Shown here: one piece after another, positions 1 through 7,291 of the stretch
How positions within the stretch are numbered: the first letter of the stretch is position 1
Layout: the number at the start of each line of letters is the position of its first letter
Source: Candidatus Saccharimonadota bacterium
GTDB taxonomy: Bacteria > Patescibacteriota > Saccharimonadia > Saccharimonadales > Saccharimonadaceae
Direction: 5' to 3'
NCBI GenBank assembly: GCA_017513185.1
Contig: JAFXGL010000004.1
Location: 1-64,000 of the forward strand
Length of the DNA: 64,000 bases
Notes under the pieces: model-generated
Databases searched by the model: none
Seen by the model: only the letters and a program-made list of their open reading frames with translations
What the model was told of the DNA's origin: nothing
Translations under genes and position numbers: made by a program

Positions 1-1310
1 TCTGGGCTGTTTCCCTTTTGAGCGACGAGCTTAGCCCCGCCGTTCTGACTGCCATGATTCCACACCTGGTATTCGTAGTTTGATAAGGATAAGTACCGTT
101 GCCGGCCTTAGACCTTTTCAGAGCTCTACCCCCAGATGCTACTACATAACGCTAGCCCTAAAGCTATTTCGAGGAGAACCAGCTATCTCCGAGTTCGATT
201 GGCATTTCACCGCTAACCACAAGTCATCCGAGCACTTTACTGCGTACCCCGGTTCGGCCCTCCGCTGCGTGTTACCGCAGTTTCAGCCTGCTCATGGTTA
301 GGTCACCCGGTTTCGGGTCTAATACTGCCGACTTGTCGCCCTATTCAGGCTCGCTTTCACTGTGGCTCCGTCAACTGACTTAGCCTCGCCGACAACATTA
401 ACTCGCTGGATCGTTCTACAAAAAGCACGCGGTCACAAAGCAGAACAAAAGCTGCAAAATCTTTATCGACTAAGTTGGCGACCTACGGTCGCGAACTTAG
501 GGCCTAAAGTGTCTGTCGCATACGCTCCAGACTTTTTAGCCCCTAAACAGTCTCTCTCAAAAATTCTTCCAAAAATAAATTTTTGTCAGAATTTTTTGTT
601 CGATACTGTTTAGTCACTTGCAGATTTTGTTCTGCCTTGCTCCCACACGTTGTAGGCACTAAGTTTCAGGATCTATTTCACTCCCCTCCCGGGGTTCTTT
701 TCACCTTTCCATCACTGTACTAGTTCGCTATCGATCAATCAATATATTTAGCCTTGGCAGGTGGTCCTGCCAGCTTCAAACAGGGTTTCTCGTGCCCCGT
801 TCTACTTGAAAAAAGATATAGTAAGCCTATGACCCTTTCGCGTACGCGGCTTTCACGCTGTGTCGCGGACCATTCCAGATCGTTCTGCTAGGATCAAAAG
901 GATTGTATCTTACCTGACTCAGTTAACGCTGTTCATTTTTATGCAAAATCGTCGAAATTCAACGGTTTTACATAAAAAACATCTAATTTCGCAACCCCTT
1001 CATAACTCAGGTCGTTAAACCGTTAGGTTATGTAAGGTTTGGGCTATTCCAATTTCGCTCGCCACTACTTTCGGAATCGTTGTTTACTCTCTTTTCCTCA
1101 ACCTACTAAGATGATTCAGTTCGGCTGGTTCCCGCTCCTTATCCTATGTGTTCAGATAAGTGCAATACGGTATAACCCGTATTAGGTTTCCCCATTCGGC
1201 AATCCCCGGATCAAATCTCGTACTCAGATCCCCGAGGCTTATCGCAGAGTCCTACGGCCTTCATCGGTATTGATTGTCAAGGCATCCACTATTAGTGCCC
1301 TTATTTACCT
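1..1310 (-). rRNA. 23S ribosomal RNA, 5' part (partial, runs off window)
   Basis: Read on the minus strand, the sequence carries conserved bacterial 23S blocks in order: the start near 1310, the GATGAAGG and GCGATAAGCC blocks of domain I, CCGAATGGGG, GGTGAAAAGAACCCC, the GACCCGAAACC block and GAAACAGCCCAGA near position 1. This corresponds to about the first 1030 nt of the E. coli molecule. It is longer here because helix 25 carries an insertion of about 200 nt (438-637) and the variable domain I region near 873-1040 is also enlarged. The 3' two thirds and any 5S gene lie outside the window. The 5' end is placed by similarity and may be off by several bases. No 16S gene is found upstream. Confidence 0.97.
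438..637 (-). other. Helix 25 insertion within 23S rRNA (expansion segment or intervening sequence)
   Basis: In E. coli about 10 nt separate GTGGGAGCA from TGTGACTGCG at helix 25; here about 200 nt do. The insert is closed by an 18-bp stem (440-457 with 618-635, one mismatch). Inside are three hairpins: 471-499, about 501-542, and 543-613, the last long and AT-rich. A base stem with three branches is a plausible folded domain. Helix 25 is a known site of intervening sequences that RNase III removes in some bacteria, so excision is an alternative to a permanent expansion. Confidence 0.85.
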
Positions 1311-1514
1311 TTTTATGCATTGACTTAATCTAGCAATCGAAGTTCGATTGTAGATACCGTCAATTAAAATCTTTTATTCATCGTTATCAAATTGTTAATA
1401 TAAATCTCTTTGGACCGAAAGAAAGATTGACCTCGAATTTCTTCGAGCTTTCTCGCAGTTCGGATTTCTTCGCTTTTATTTTCAGAGGTCGCAACAGGGG
1501 CGACTTGATTAACT
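1311..1514 (-). other. 23S rRNA leader
   Basis: About 200 nt between the predicted 23S transcription start and the mature 5' end. No tRNA or coding gene is seen. It contains a short perfect inverted repeat (CAATCGAA/TTCGATTG at 1335-1351) and further GAAG/CTTC-rich repeats near 1430-1475 that could form processing stems. Confidence 0.6.
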
Positions 1515-1520
1515 TTCTCA

Positions 1521-1549
1521 AGTATAGCGCAGCTATGTGGTTTTGTCAA
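1521..1549 (-). promoter_or_regulatory. Promoter of the 23S rRNA gene
   Basis: On the minus strand there is a perfect -35 TTGACA (1544-1549), a 17-bp spacer and -10 TATACT (1521-1526). Transcription would start near 1514. This is one of the best matches to consensus in the window, as expected for an rRNA gene, and supports independent transcription of 23S. Confidence 0.85.
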
Positions 1550-1563
1550 CACTATTTTTGTGT

Positions 1564-1682
1564 AAATTTTTATTTTGGCGCTCTTCTTCGTTAAGGCCTC
1601 CTCTGCTCCTTCAGCGCACCTCTAAGTGCGCCTCAGTCCGCTGCTCGGTCTTGCCTCGAATAGCATCCAAAATATAAAATTT
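1564..1682. repeat. Palindromic element family B, copy 1
   Basis: 119-bp intergenic element between the methyltransferase stop and the 23S promoter. The outer arms AAATTTTTATTTTGG and CCAAAATATAAAATTT are complementary, and an inner hairpin GCGCAC/GTGCGC has a CTCTAA loop. It shares TTTGGCGC at one end, GCATCCAAA at the other and an ACCnnTAAGT hairpin apex with 55702-55821. It may also terminate the upstream operon. Confidence 0.7.
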
Positions 1683-1692
1683 CCGAAGCTAG

Positions 1693-2220
1693 TTATAGGT
1701 TTGAAAGACAGAATAAACAAATACCTGTTGCTATGGAGACGTTGAAGGATTCTTTCTTCCCTTTCATCGGGATTTCTAGGAAGTAGTCGATTTTGCTATA
1801 GAGGGACTTATCGATGCCGGCGACTTCTTCGCCGAGGAGTAGGGCGAGTTTTTCCGGTGATTTGGAGCGTGAATGAAGCGCGCTCGAAAAGCGCGACAAA
1901 TTGGTGGGGGTAAGCTCGATTTTACGGGGGTCAGAGAGGTTATTTTCGAGGCCTAGGATGAGGTAGCCTTGGGAGTGCAAATCGTCGAGGGTTTGGAGGA
2001 TACTTTCGGAGGTCTGGAGGTCTAGATAATGTTCCGCGCCGAGAGCGGTCTTTTCTATCTGGTGGTTGAGCTTTTCTCGGAGGTGGGGGAGGAGGTTTAT
2101 GTCGTTGTAGCGCGGGGTGTAGCCGGAGAAGATGGCGGTCGGCACGCCGAAACCGTCGGCGGTGCGAAGGATGGAGCCGACGTTGTGGCAGGAGCGGATG
2201 TTGTGGAGGAGGAGAATCAT
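1693..2220 (-). CDS. SpoU/TrmH-family RNA 2'-O-methyltransferase (catalytic core only)
   Basis: 175 aa with the three SPOUT knot motifs: motif 1 N7-x-R9, motif 2 LLLGEEVAGI (about 127-136), and motif 3 IPMKGKKESFNVS (150-162). These bind S-adenosylmethionine in the trefoil knot and form the active site. The protein has no N-terminal RNA-binding extension, so it resembles the short TrmL-like class more than the 250-aa rRNA enzymes. Its substrate, tRNA wobble base or rRNA, cannot be told. The ATG overlaps the aminopeptidase stop by 4 nt, indicating translational coupling. Family call is firm, substrate is not. Confidence 0.88.
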   Translation of the reverse strand: MILLLHNIRSCHNVGSILRTADGFGVPTAIFSGYTPRYNDINLLPHLREKLNHQIEKTALGAEHYLDLQTSESILQTLDDLHSQGYLILGLENNLSDPRKIELTPTNLSRFSSALHSRSKSPEKLALLLGEEVAGIDKSLYSKIDYFLEIPMKGKKESFNVSIATGICLFCLSNL

Positions 2221-4691
2221 AGCTTGTTGATGGCCTTCAAGACGGAGGGTTGCTCGGCTTTGACGAGGGCGAGCGTGGAGTCGATGTCGTTTTTGGCGAC
2301 TTTGAGGGCGCGAGCGAGGACGGGGTCGTCCATGAGAGGGGTGAAGAAGTCGAAGAATTTTTTAGCTTCGGGTTCGCGGTCGACGGTGGGGGCGAAGTAG
2401 CGGGGGTAGTCCTCGATGGTCTTTTCGCCGTTGATTTTATAGACGTAATCCCAGTTTTTTAGTAACCAGTCGAGGGCGCGGTCGCGAGTGTGAGGGTTGT
2501 GGCGGAGGGAGAGGAGGAGGGAGAGGTGATCTTGAGCGCGGACGATTTTGGGGTTTTTGAGGAGGGAGAAGACAGTGTCGATATTGGCGGGCTCGTGGAC
2601 GCGGGCGAGGCTCATGAGGAGGAAGCGACGGATGTCTGGGCTGCTTTCGAGCTGGTAGCGGGAAAGATAAGTGTCGAAATATTCGATTTCGTGGAGGTAG
2701 AGATTAGAGGCGAGCACGAAGGGGAGGAGGTCGGCGGGGATTTGGCCGAAGTCGTCAGAGTAGAAGGCGGCGATTTTGGCGAGGCCTTCGGGGTTGCGCG
2801 TGTAGTAAACTTCGCCGAGGAGAATGTCTTTGAGTTCAATATCGTTGGTGGAGGTGGAAGCGTCAGAGGCGATGGAGGGGAATTTGGCTAGTTCTTTTTT
2901 GACGATGGAGTAGATGTAGTCTTTAAATTGTTTTTCTTCGGGCGAGCCGTAGTCGATGAAAAGGGTGATTTTGGCGATGATGCCGCTGAGAAGTCCCCAG
3001 AGGGTGGCGTTGGGGGTGGATTTGAATTTGTCAATGAGGGGGAGGAGAGAGGCGGAGGAGACGATGGGGGTGTCGCTGAGGAGGAGGCGGTCGACGAGGA
3101 GGCGGAGCTGTTGTTCGTGGCTGAGGTGATCGAAGTTTTTAAGGGCGTCGGCGAACTCTGGGCCGGAGAGGTTGATGAGGTAGTGGCCAGACATGTCGTC
3201 TTTTAGTTCGGGGATGGGGTAGTAGGAGTCGTCGGAGGAGCCGTCGAGGAGGAAGCGCTGTTGGGCTTCGTCGGTGACGACGGGGTAGCCGGGCTGGGTG
3301 AGCCAAGCGGTCATGAGGTCGCGGACGGAGAAGCCGTGAGCGTAAGGCTCGAGCGCTGCCCAGAGGTCGCCAGCTTCGGCGTTCTTAAAGGCGAGTTTTT
3401 CAAAGTAATCTTTGAGCCCCTTGAAGAAGCCCGTTTCGCCCATTTCTCGGATGAGGAAGAGCATGAGGTGAGCGCCTTTGGCATAGACGATGCAGGGGTC
3501 GAAGAGGGTGGCGATTTCCGCGGGGTCGTGGACGTCTTCGCGGACGGCCTGGACGCCAGCGATAGCGTCGCGTTGGAGGGCAGTGAAGCAGTCGGAGGCG
3601 AAGAAGTCGTCCCAGATGTGGAGTTCTGGGAAGAGGTGGTCGGTGGCGTAATATTCCATGATGGTGGCGAAGGATTCATTGAGCCAGAGGTCGTTCCACC
3701 ATTTCATGGTGACGAGGTTGCCGAACCATTGGTGGGAGAGTTCGTGGGTGATGGTGAGGGCGGCGATTTTTTTGGTGTCGAGGCCGGAGTCTTTGGCGCA
3801 GAGGAGCTGGGATTCGCGGTAGGTGACGAGACCCCAGTTTTCCATGGCGCCAGCTTCGAAGTCGGGGATGGCGACTTGGTCGAGTTTTTTAAGAGGGTAT
3901 TTGACCTTGAAGAGGTCTTCGTAGTAGTCGAGAGATTTGACGGCGATGGTGTTGGGGAGCTGTAAGAGCTGTTTGTCTTGGTTTAGAGGGGCGAAGGTGC
4001 GGACGGTGATGCCGGATTTGGTTGTTCCTTCGGTGACGTTGAATTTGCCGATGGCAAAAGCGAGGAGGTAGGTCGACATCTTGGGAGTCTTTTGGAAAGA
4101 CCAGCGGTACGCAGCCAGATGGTCATTTTGGGGGCCCGCTCCTCGCGAAAGGCAACGGACTGTCGTCCGTTGCTCTTCCGCTGGCCGCTCAGGCCATGTC
4201 TTTAGTCCCCCAAAACGATCATCTGGCTCCGTATTTGCTAATACAATGTCATCTTTATCTGGTACCCAAATATTTAATTCAAACGTGGCTTTGGCGGCGG
4301 GCTCGTCAACGCAGGGGAAGCATTCGCGGGCGTAGTGGGATTCGAACTGGGTGGAGACGATGCGTTCTTCTTTTCCTTCGTGCTGGTAGGTTGAGAGGTA
4401 GGCGCCCTGCATGTCTTCTTTGAGAGGGCTGTGGAAGCCTACTTCGACCGTAACGTCGCTCCTAGGGGCAGCTGGGGCCGTTAGAATGCCATTTGACTGC
4501 GTGAAGTCAACGGTTTCGCCATTTATTTTGAAAGAGTCAATAGTCTGGCCGACGGAGTGGAGCTTGAGGAGGTCGGCGGCTTTGGTCTTGCCGGTGATTT
4601 TGACGGTGCCTTTGATGGTCTTTTGGTGTTTGTCGATGCAGAGGTTAAGAAGGTAATTTTTGGGTATAAAAAAGTCTAATAATCGTTCCAT
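2217..4691 (-). CDS. pepN: M1-family zinc aminopeptidase with a repeat-derived insert
   Basis: 824 aa. It has the M1 exopeptidase signature GAMEN (281-285) and the zinc site HELSH (316-320) followed by Glu339 in WLNES, with the N-terminal beta domain before it and an alpha-helical C-terminal domain after. It removes N-terminal residues from peptides, probably in the cytosol, since no signal peptide is seen; amino-acid salvage would suit a host-dependent bacterium. Residues about 157-192 lie between LANTEP and the conserved FQKTPKMSTYLLAF block, where the family normally has a short loop; this segment is encoded by a 112-bp palindromic repeat also found outside genes. It starts 17 nt after yebC with a weak AAGGG ribosome site, so the two are likely cotranscribed. 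Confidence 0.93.
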   Translation of the reverse strand: MERLLDFFIPKNYLLNLCIDKHQKTIKGTVKITGKTKAADLLKLHSVGQTIDSFKINGETVDFTQSNGILTAPAAPRSDVTVEVGFHSPLKEDMQGAYLSTYQHEGKEERIVSTQFESHYARECFPCVDEPAAKATFELNIWVPDKDDIVLANTEPDDRFGGLKTWPERPAEEQRTTVRCLSRGAGPQNDHLAAYRWSFQKTPKMSTYLLAFAIGKFNVTEGTTKSGITVRTFAPLNQDKQLLQLPNTIAVKSLDYYEDLFKVKYPLKKLDQVAIPDFEAGAMENWGLVTYRESQLLCAKDSGLDTKKIAALTITHELSHQWFGNLVTMKWWNDLWLNESFATIMEYYATDHLFPELHIWDDFFASDCFTALQRDAIAGVQAVREDVHDPAEIATLFDPCIVYAKGAHLMLFLIREMGETGFFKGLKDYFEKLAFKNAEAGDLWAALEPYAHGFSVRDLMTAWLTQPGYPVVTDEAQQRFLLDGSSDDSYYPIPELKDDMSGHYLINLSGPEFADALKNFDHLSHEQQLRLLVDRLLLSDTPIVSSASLLPLIDKFKSTPNATLWGLLSGIIAKITLFIDYGSPEEKQFKDYIYSIVKKELAKFPSIASDASTSTNDIELKDILLGEVYYTRNPEGLAKIAAFYSDDFGQIPADLLPFVLASNLYLHEIEYFDTYLSRYQLESSPDIRRFLLMSLARVHEPANIDTVFSLLKNPKIVRAQDHLSLLLSLRHNPHTRDRALDWLLKNWDYVYKINGEKTIEDYPRYFAPTVDREPEAKKFFDFFTPLMDDPVLARALKVAKNDIDSTLALVKAEQPSVLKAINKL
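4115..4226. repeat. Palindromic element family A, copy 1 (inside pepN, in frame)
   Basis: The outer arms 4115-4134 and 4207-4226 are complementary with 2 mismatches in 20. Inside are a hairpin GCAACGGAC/GTCCGTTGC (4152-4173, TGTC loop) and a GGCC-GCTCA-GGCC hairpin. The core is nearly identical to the intergenic copy at 25006-25126. It encodes about 36 residues of the aminopeptidase without interrupting the frame. Confidence 0.88.
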
Positions 4692-4708
4692 ACCCTTATT
4701 TTATCATA

Positions 4709-5410
4709 TTATTCGGCGTTAGTGTGGACAGCCGTGACGTCGTCGAGGTCATCGATGGCGTCTAGAAGTTTCTCGAGCTTTTCGCCGTCTTCGTCGGAGA
4801 CGGAAACGGTGGTAGTCGGGATATATTTGAGTTCGGCGGAGGTGACGGTGAGACCGGCGTCGATAAGGTTTTGGCGAACCTTCATCAAATCTTTGTCACT
4901 GGTGATGATTTCGATGCCGTCTTCGACTTCCTCGGCGTCTTCGGCGCCGGCTTCGAGGGCCTGCATGAGGGCGTCTTCGGACTTTTCAGCGATGACAATT
5001 TCCCCGGCGCGTTTAAACTGGAACATGACCGAGCCGGAGTCGGCGAAGCGGCCACCGTTCTTTTCGACGGTGTGGCGAACTTCGGGCAGGGTGCGGTTTT
5101 TGTTGTCGGTAGCGACCTCTATGATGATGCCAGTGCCACCGGGGCCGTAGGCTTCGTAAACTTCCTCTATCAGCGCGGCGGCGGATTTGTCCGCGACGCG
5201 GGCGATAGCGCGCTCGATGTTGGCCTTGGGCATGTTGGCCAGGCGGGCCTTCTCAAGAACCATGGCAAGGGAGGGGTTCATGGCCGGGTCGGTGCCTTGA
5301 CGTGCGGCGATGGCGATTTGGTTGCCGATTTTAGTGAAGAGAGCGCCACGTTTGGCGTCAACGACGGCTTTTTGACGCTTGGTGGTGGCCCATTTGGAGT
5401 GTCCGGACAT
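4709..5410 (-). CDS. yebC: YebC/PmpR/TACO1-family protein
   Basis: 233 aa, opening with the family hallmark MSGHSKWATTKRQKAVVD and the AKRGALFTKI block, and running the full family length of three domains. Members have been described as DNA-binding regulators and as ribosome-associated factors that help translate difficult, proline-rich stretches; which role applies here is not visible. The start was chosen at the conserved MSGHSKW, which has an AGGGA ribosome site about 6 nt upstream; the open frame extends 34 codons further but without family similarity. It is the first gene of a probable yebC-pepN-spoU transcript. Confidence 0.93.
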   Translation of the reverse strand: MSGHSKWATTKRQKAVVDAKRGALFTKIGNQIAIAARQGTDPAMNPSLAMVLEKARLANMPKANIERAIARVADKSAAALIEEVYEAYGPGGTGIIIEVATDNKNRTLPEVRHTVEKNGGRFADSGSVMFQFKRAGEIVIAEKSEDALMQALEAGAEDAEEVEDGIEIITSDKDLMKVRQNLIDAGLTVTSAELKYIPTTTVSVSDEDGEKLEKLLDAIDDLDDVTAVHTNAE

Positions 5411-5446
5411 AGTAATTCCCTGTTTAATGATATTTAATTTGATTTT

Positions 5447-5498
5447 ATTATAGCATAGAGGAGCGTAATTTGCAAAAAAATAAAATCTGTGGTATAAT
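5447..5498. promoter_or_regulatory. Divergent promoters sharing one -35 hexamer (yebC / 74-aa gene)
   Basis: The self-complementary hexamer TTGCAA at 5470-5475 is 17 bp from a -10 TATAAT on both sides: 5447-5452 for yebC (minus) and 5493-5498 for the small gene (plus). Both -10s are extended (TGC and TGG). One polymerase bound in either direction would occupy the other promoter. Confidence 0.8.
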
Positions 5499-5512
5499 AG
5501 GGAGATAAGCAT

Positions 5513-5528
5513 CTAGCCGAAGGGCTAG
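5513..5528 (+). promoter_or_regulatory. 5' leader hairpin of the 74-aa gene
   Basis: CTAGCC and GGCTAG flank a 4-nt GAAG loop about 10 nt after the predicted transcription start. The ribosome site AGAGGTGG follows. Similar hairpins sit in the leaders of several orphan genes here. Confidence 0.6.
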
Positions 5529-5556
5529 CGCATTTTATCAGAAAGAGGTGGATGTT

Positions 5557-5781
5557 ATGCCAGAGGCCGTAGCGATGTCGAAAGAGTTTTCCAAAGTGGA
5601 GACTGGGCAGTTGCGCGAAATTGCCATCGGCGGTATCCGTCAGGGGGCGCGCAAGACTATCTATGCGATTCTCCTGGAGCTGAAGCGTCGCGGTGCGATG
5701 ACTTCGTTTGGCACGGTGATGAGTGCGCTGTCGACTGATGACCGGACTTTCTTTGAAAGCCTGCTGAGAACTCAAAACTGA
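5557..5781 (+). CDS. Hypothetical small protein (74 aa)
   Basis: No family recognised. The predicted product is helical and charged, with the stretch QLREIAIGGIRQGARKTIYA near the middle. No signal peptide or membrane segment is seen, so it is likely cytosolic. Support for being real: a consensus promoter (TTGCAA-17-TATAAT), a leader hairpin, an AGAGGTGG ribosome site about 5 nt before the ATG and a terminator immediately after. It is transcribed away from yebC through a shared promoter core and converges on rubrerythrin. Confidence 0.7.
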   Translation: MPEAVAMSKEFSKVETGQLREIAIGGIRQGARKTIYAILLELKRRGAMTSFGTVMSALSTDDRTFFESLLRTQN

Positions 5782-5795
5782 ATAAACCTCTATCT

Positions 5796-5826
5796 AAAAA
5801 TCCCGCCAGTCGGCGGGACTTTTTTA
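5796..5826. terminator. Bidirectional terminator
   Basis: TCCCGCC/GGCGGGA hairpin (5801-5818) with an A-run on the left and a T-run on the right. It serves both the plus-strand small gene and the minus-strand rubrerythrin. Confidence 0.85.
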
Positions 5827-6366
5827 ATAGTTGGTGGCGCGGATTTCGAAGAAGCTTTGGGGGTGGGCGCAGACGGGGCAGACCTCGGGGGCGGACTCGC
5901 CGACGTAGATGTGGCCGCAGTTGCGACATTTCCAGACGGTAACTTTGTCGGACTTAAAGACGACGTCTTGGTCGATGTTGTCGCGGAGCTTGAGGTAGCG
6001 GGTTTCGTGTTCTTTCTCGATGGCGGCGACCTGTTCGAACTTTTCGGCGATTTCGGTGTAGCCTTCTTCCCTGGCTTCGTCGGCGAAGGTCTTGTACATG
6101 TCGGTCCATTCGTAGTTTTCGCCCTGAGCGGCCTTAGCTAGGTTGGTCTTGGTGTCGGCGACAGCGCCACCGTTTAAGAGTTTATACCACATCTTGGCGT
6201 GTTCTTTTTCGTTGCCAGCGGTCTCGGCGAAGATGTCGGCGATTTGTTCGAAGCCGTCCTTTTTGGCGCGGGAGGCGAAGTATTGGTATTTCATGTGGGC
6301 CTGGGATTCGCCGGCAAAGGCGGTCTCAAGGTTTTTCCAAGTTTTGCTATTTTTCTTTAGTTCCAT
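5824..6366 (-). CDS. Rubrerythrin
   Basis: 180 aa. An N-terminal ferritin-like four-helix domain carries diiron ligands (E20 in GESQAH, E53 and H56 in NEKEH, a second EKEH near 117-120), and a C-terminal rubredoxin-like domain has C147-x2-C150 and C163-x2-C166. It reduces hydrogen peroxide in the cytosol of anaerobes and microaerophiles, taking electrons through the rubredoxin iron. It has its own promoter (-10 TATACT at 6383-6388, extended) and an AAGGAG ribosome site. It suggests oxidative-stress defence without relying on catalase. Confidence 0.95.
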   Translation of the reverse strand: MELKKNSKTWKNLETAFAGESQAHMKYQYFASRAKKDGFEQIADIFAETAGNEKEHAKMWYKLLNGGAVADTKTNLAKAAQGENYEWTDMYKTFADEAREEGYTEIAEKFEQVAAIEKEHETRYLKLRDNIDQDVVFKSDKVTVWKCRNCGHIYVGESAPEVCPVCAHPQSFFEIRATNY

Positions 6367-6382
6367 AAAACTCCTTTTTTAT

Positions 6383-6388
6383 AGTATA
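6383..6388 (-). promoter_or_regulatory. -10 element of rubrerythrin
   Basis: TATACT preceded by TGC (extended -10). It is followed by a short leader with AAGGAG 5 nt before the ATG. No clear -35 is seen. Confidence 0.6.
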
Positions 6389-6394
6389 GCATAG

Positions 6395-6418
6395 AAAACC
6401 CCGCCTAGAAAAGCGGGG
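6395..6418 (-). terminator. Terminator of clpP
   Basis: CCCCGC/GCGGGG hairpin followed, on the minus strand, by a T-run. This GC-rich hairpin type recurs throughout the window. Confidence 0.8.
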
Positions 6419-6425
6419 TGGGGGG

Positions 6426-7118
6426 TTAGAGGAGGTCATCCATAGACGAGGCAATCTTGTCGGCAACGCCGAGGCGGATGGCGTCACTGGGCAGCATATA
6501 CCATTCGACGCGCAGGTGTTTGTCGTATTCTTCCTCGCTAATCTGGGTGCGACCGAGGACGTGAGCCTTGACGATTTCCTTTTCGTAGCGCTTGCTGAAC
6601 TCTGCGGTGTCGATGAACTTGCTGGAGCTGTTGATGCTGCCGTTGAAGCCATCGTGAAGCAGGAACATGGCGCGCGGAAGAGTGAAGCGCTTGTGGCCAG
6701 CGATGTAAATCAGGAAGGCCATAGAGGCACAGGTGCCGACGTTGTAGGTGTAAATCGGGGTCTTAGAGAGCTGAATGGCATCGACCAGAGCGAAGCCTTC
6801 GTAGATGTCGCCTCCGGGGGAGTTGACGTAGAGCTTGATGGGCTTGCGGTTTTCGGTGGGGATGTTTTCGTCGTCGCGGTTATACTGGATGATGTGGTGG
6901 ACGATGTCGGTGACGAGCAAGGTCGTGGAATCGACCACGTCCACGTCGTCCATGCTGGCGACAGTTGTGTTGAACCAGAGCCGGCGCTCGGCGATGTCTT
7001 TATGGTGAAGATATTCGTCGATGGCGGTATTGACTCGCGGTTCGGCGGCGGGCAAATCAAAATATCGAAGGTCGGGACGCTGGTGAACTACCTGGGCCGT
7101 AGGCTTCTTGGTTGCCAT
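6426..7118 (-). CDS. clpP: ClpP-family serine protease
   Basis: 230 aa. The crotonase-like ClpP fold is recognisable from VNSPGGDIYEGFALVDAI (98-115). The nucleophile is Ser132 in GTCASMAF and the general base His155 in LLHDGF. The third triad residue, Asp in E. coli ClpP, aligns with Glu205 in HLRVEWYM, a substitution to check. It would degrade unfolded or tagged proteins as a tetradecamer with a Clp ATPase, which is not in this window. The start at MATKKP follows GAGGAG at good spacing; the frame extends three codons upstream. Its promoter contains an unusual homopolymer. Confidence 0.9.
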   Translation of the reverse strand: MATKKPTAQVVHQRPDLRYFDLPAAEPRVNTAIDEYLHHKDIAERRLWFNTTVASMDDVDVVDSTTLLVTDIVHHIIQYNRDDENIPTENRKPIKLYVNSPGGDIYEGFALVDAIQLSKTPIYTYNVGTCASMAFLIYIAGHKRFTLPRAMFLLHDGFNGSINSSSKFIDTAEFSKRYEKEIVKAHVLGRTQISEEEYDKHLRVEWYMLPSDAIRLGVADKIASSMDDLL

Positions 7119-7176
7119 TTTTCTCATCTCCTCTCAATAGTGAAATGTGCAAGAATTGCCCCGAGGGGCACCTCTG

Positions 7177-7205
7177 ATTATACCGGGGGGGGGGTAAAAA
7201 TGCAA
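7177..7205 (-). promoter_or_regulatory. clpP promoter with a C10 tract in the spacer
   Basis: -35 TTGCAT (7200-7205), a 17-bp spacer, -10 TATAAT (7177-7182). The spacer contains ten consecutive Cs on the transcribed orientation (G10 at 7185-7194). Downstream is a TGCCCC/GGGGCA leader hairpin near 7157-7170. Confidence 0.8.
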
Positions 7206-7254
7206 GGTTAAGAAGTATGAATGAAGCGCGCACGAAAAATGCGACGCTAGGCAA

Positions 7255-7280
7255 GAAAAAGCCCCGCGGTAAAGCGGGGC
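7255..7280 (-). terminator. Terminator of the 392-aa gene
   Basis: GCCCCGC/GCGGGGC hairpin with a T-run on the minus strand. Confidence 0.8.
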
Positions 7281-7291
7281 GAAGAAAGAAG

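Noticed and set aside
80..613. Open reading frames on the plus strand inside the first 650 bases
   Set aside because: They lie antisense within 23S rRNA, including its helix 25 insert, and have no coding features.
1364..1552. Short minus-strand open frame before 23S
   Set aside because: It spans the predicted promoter and leader of the 23S gene and has no ribosome site.
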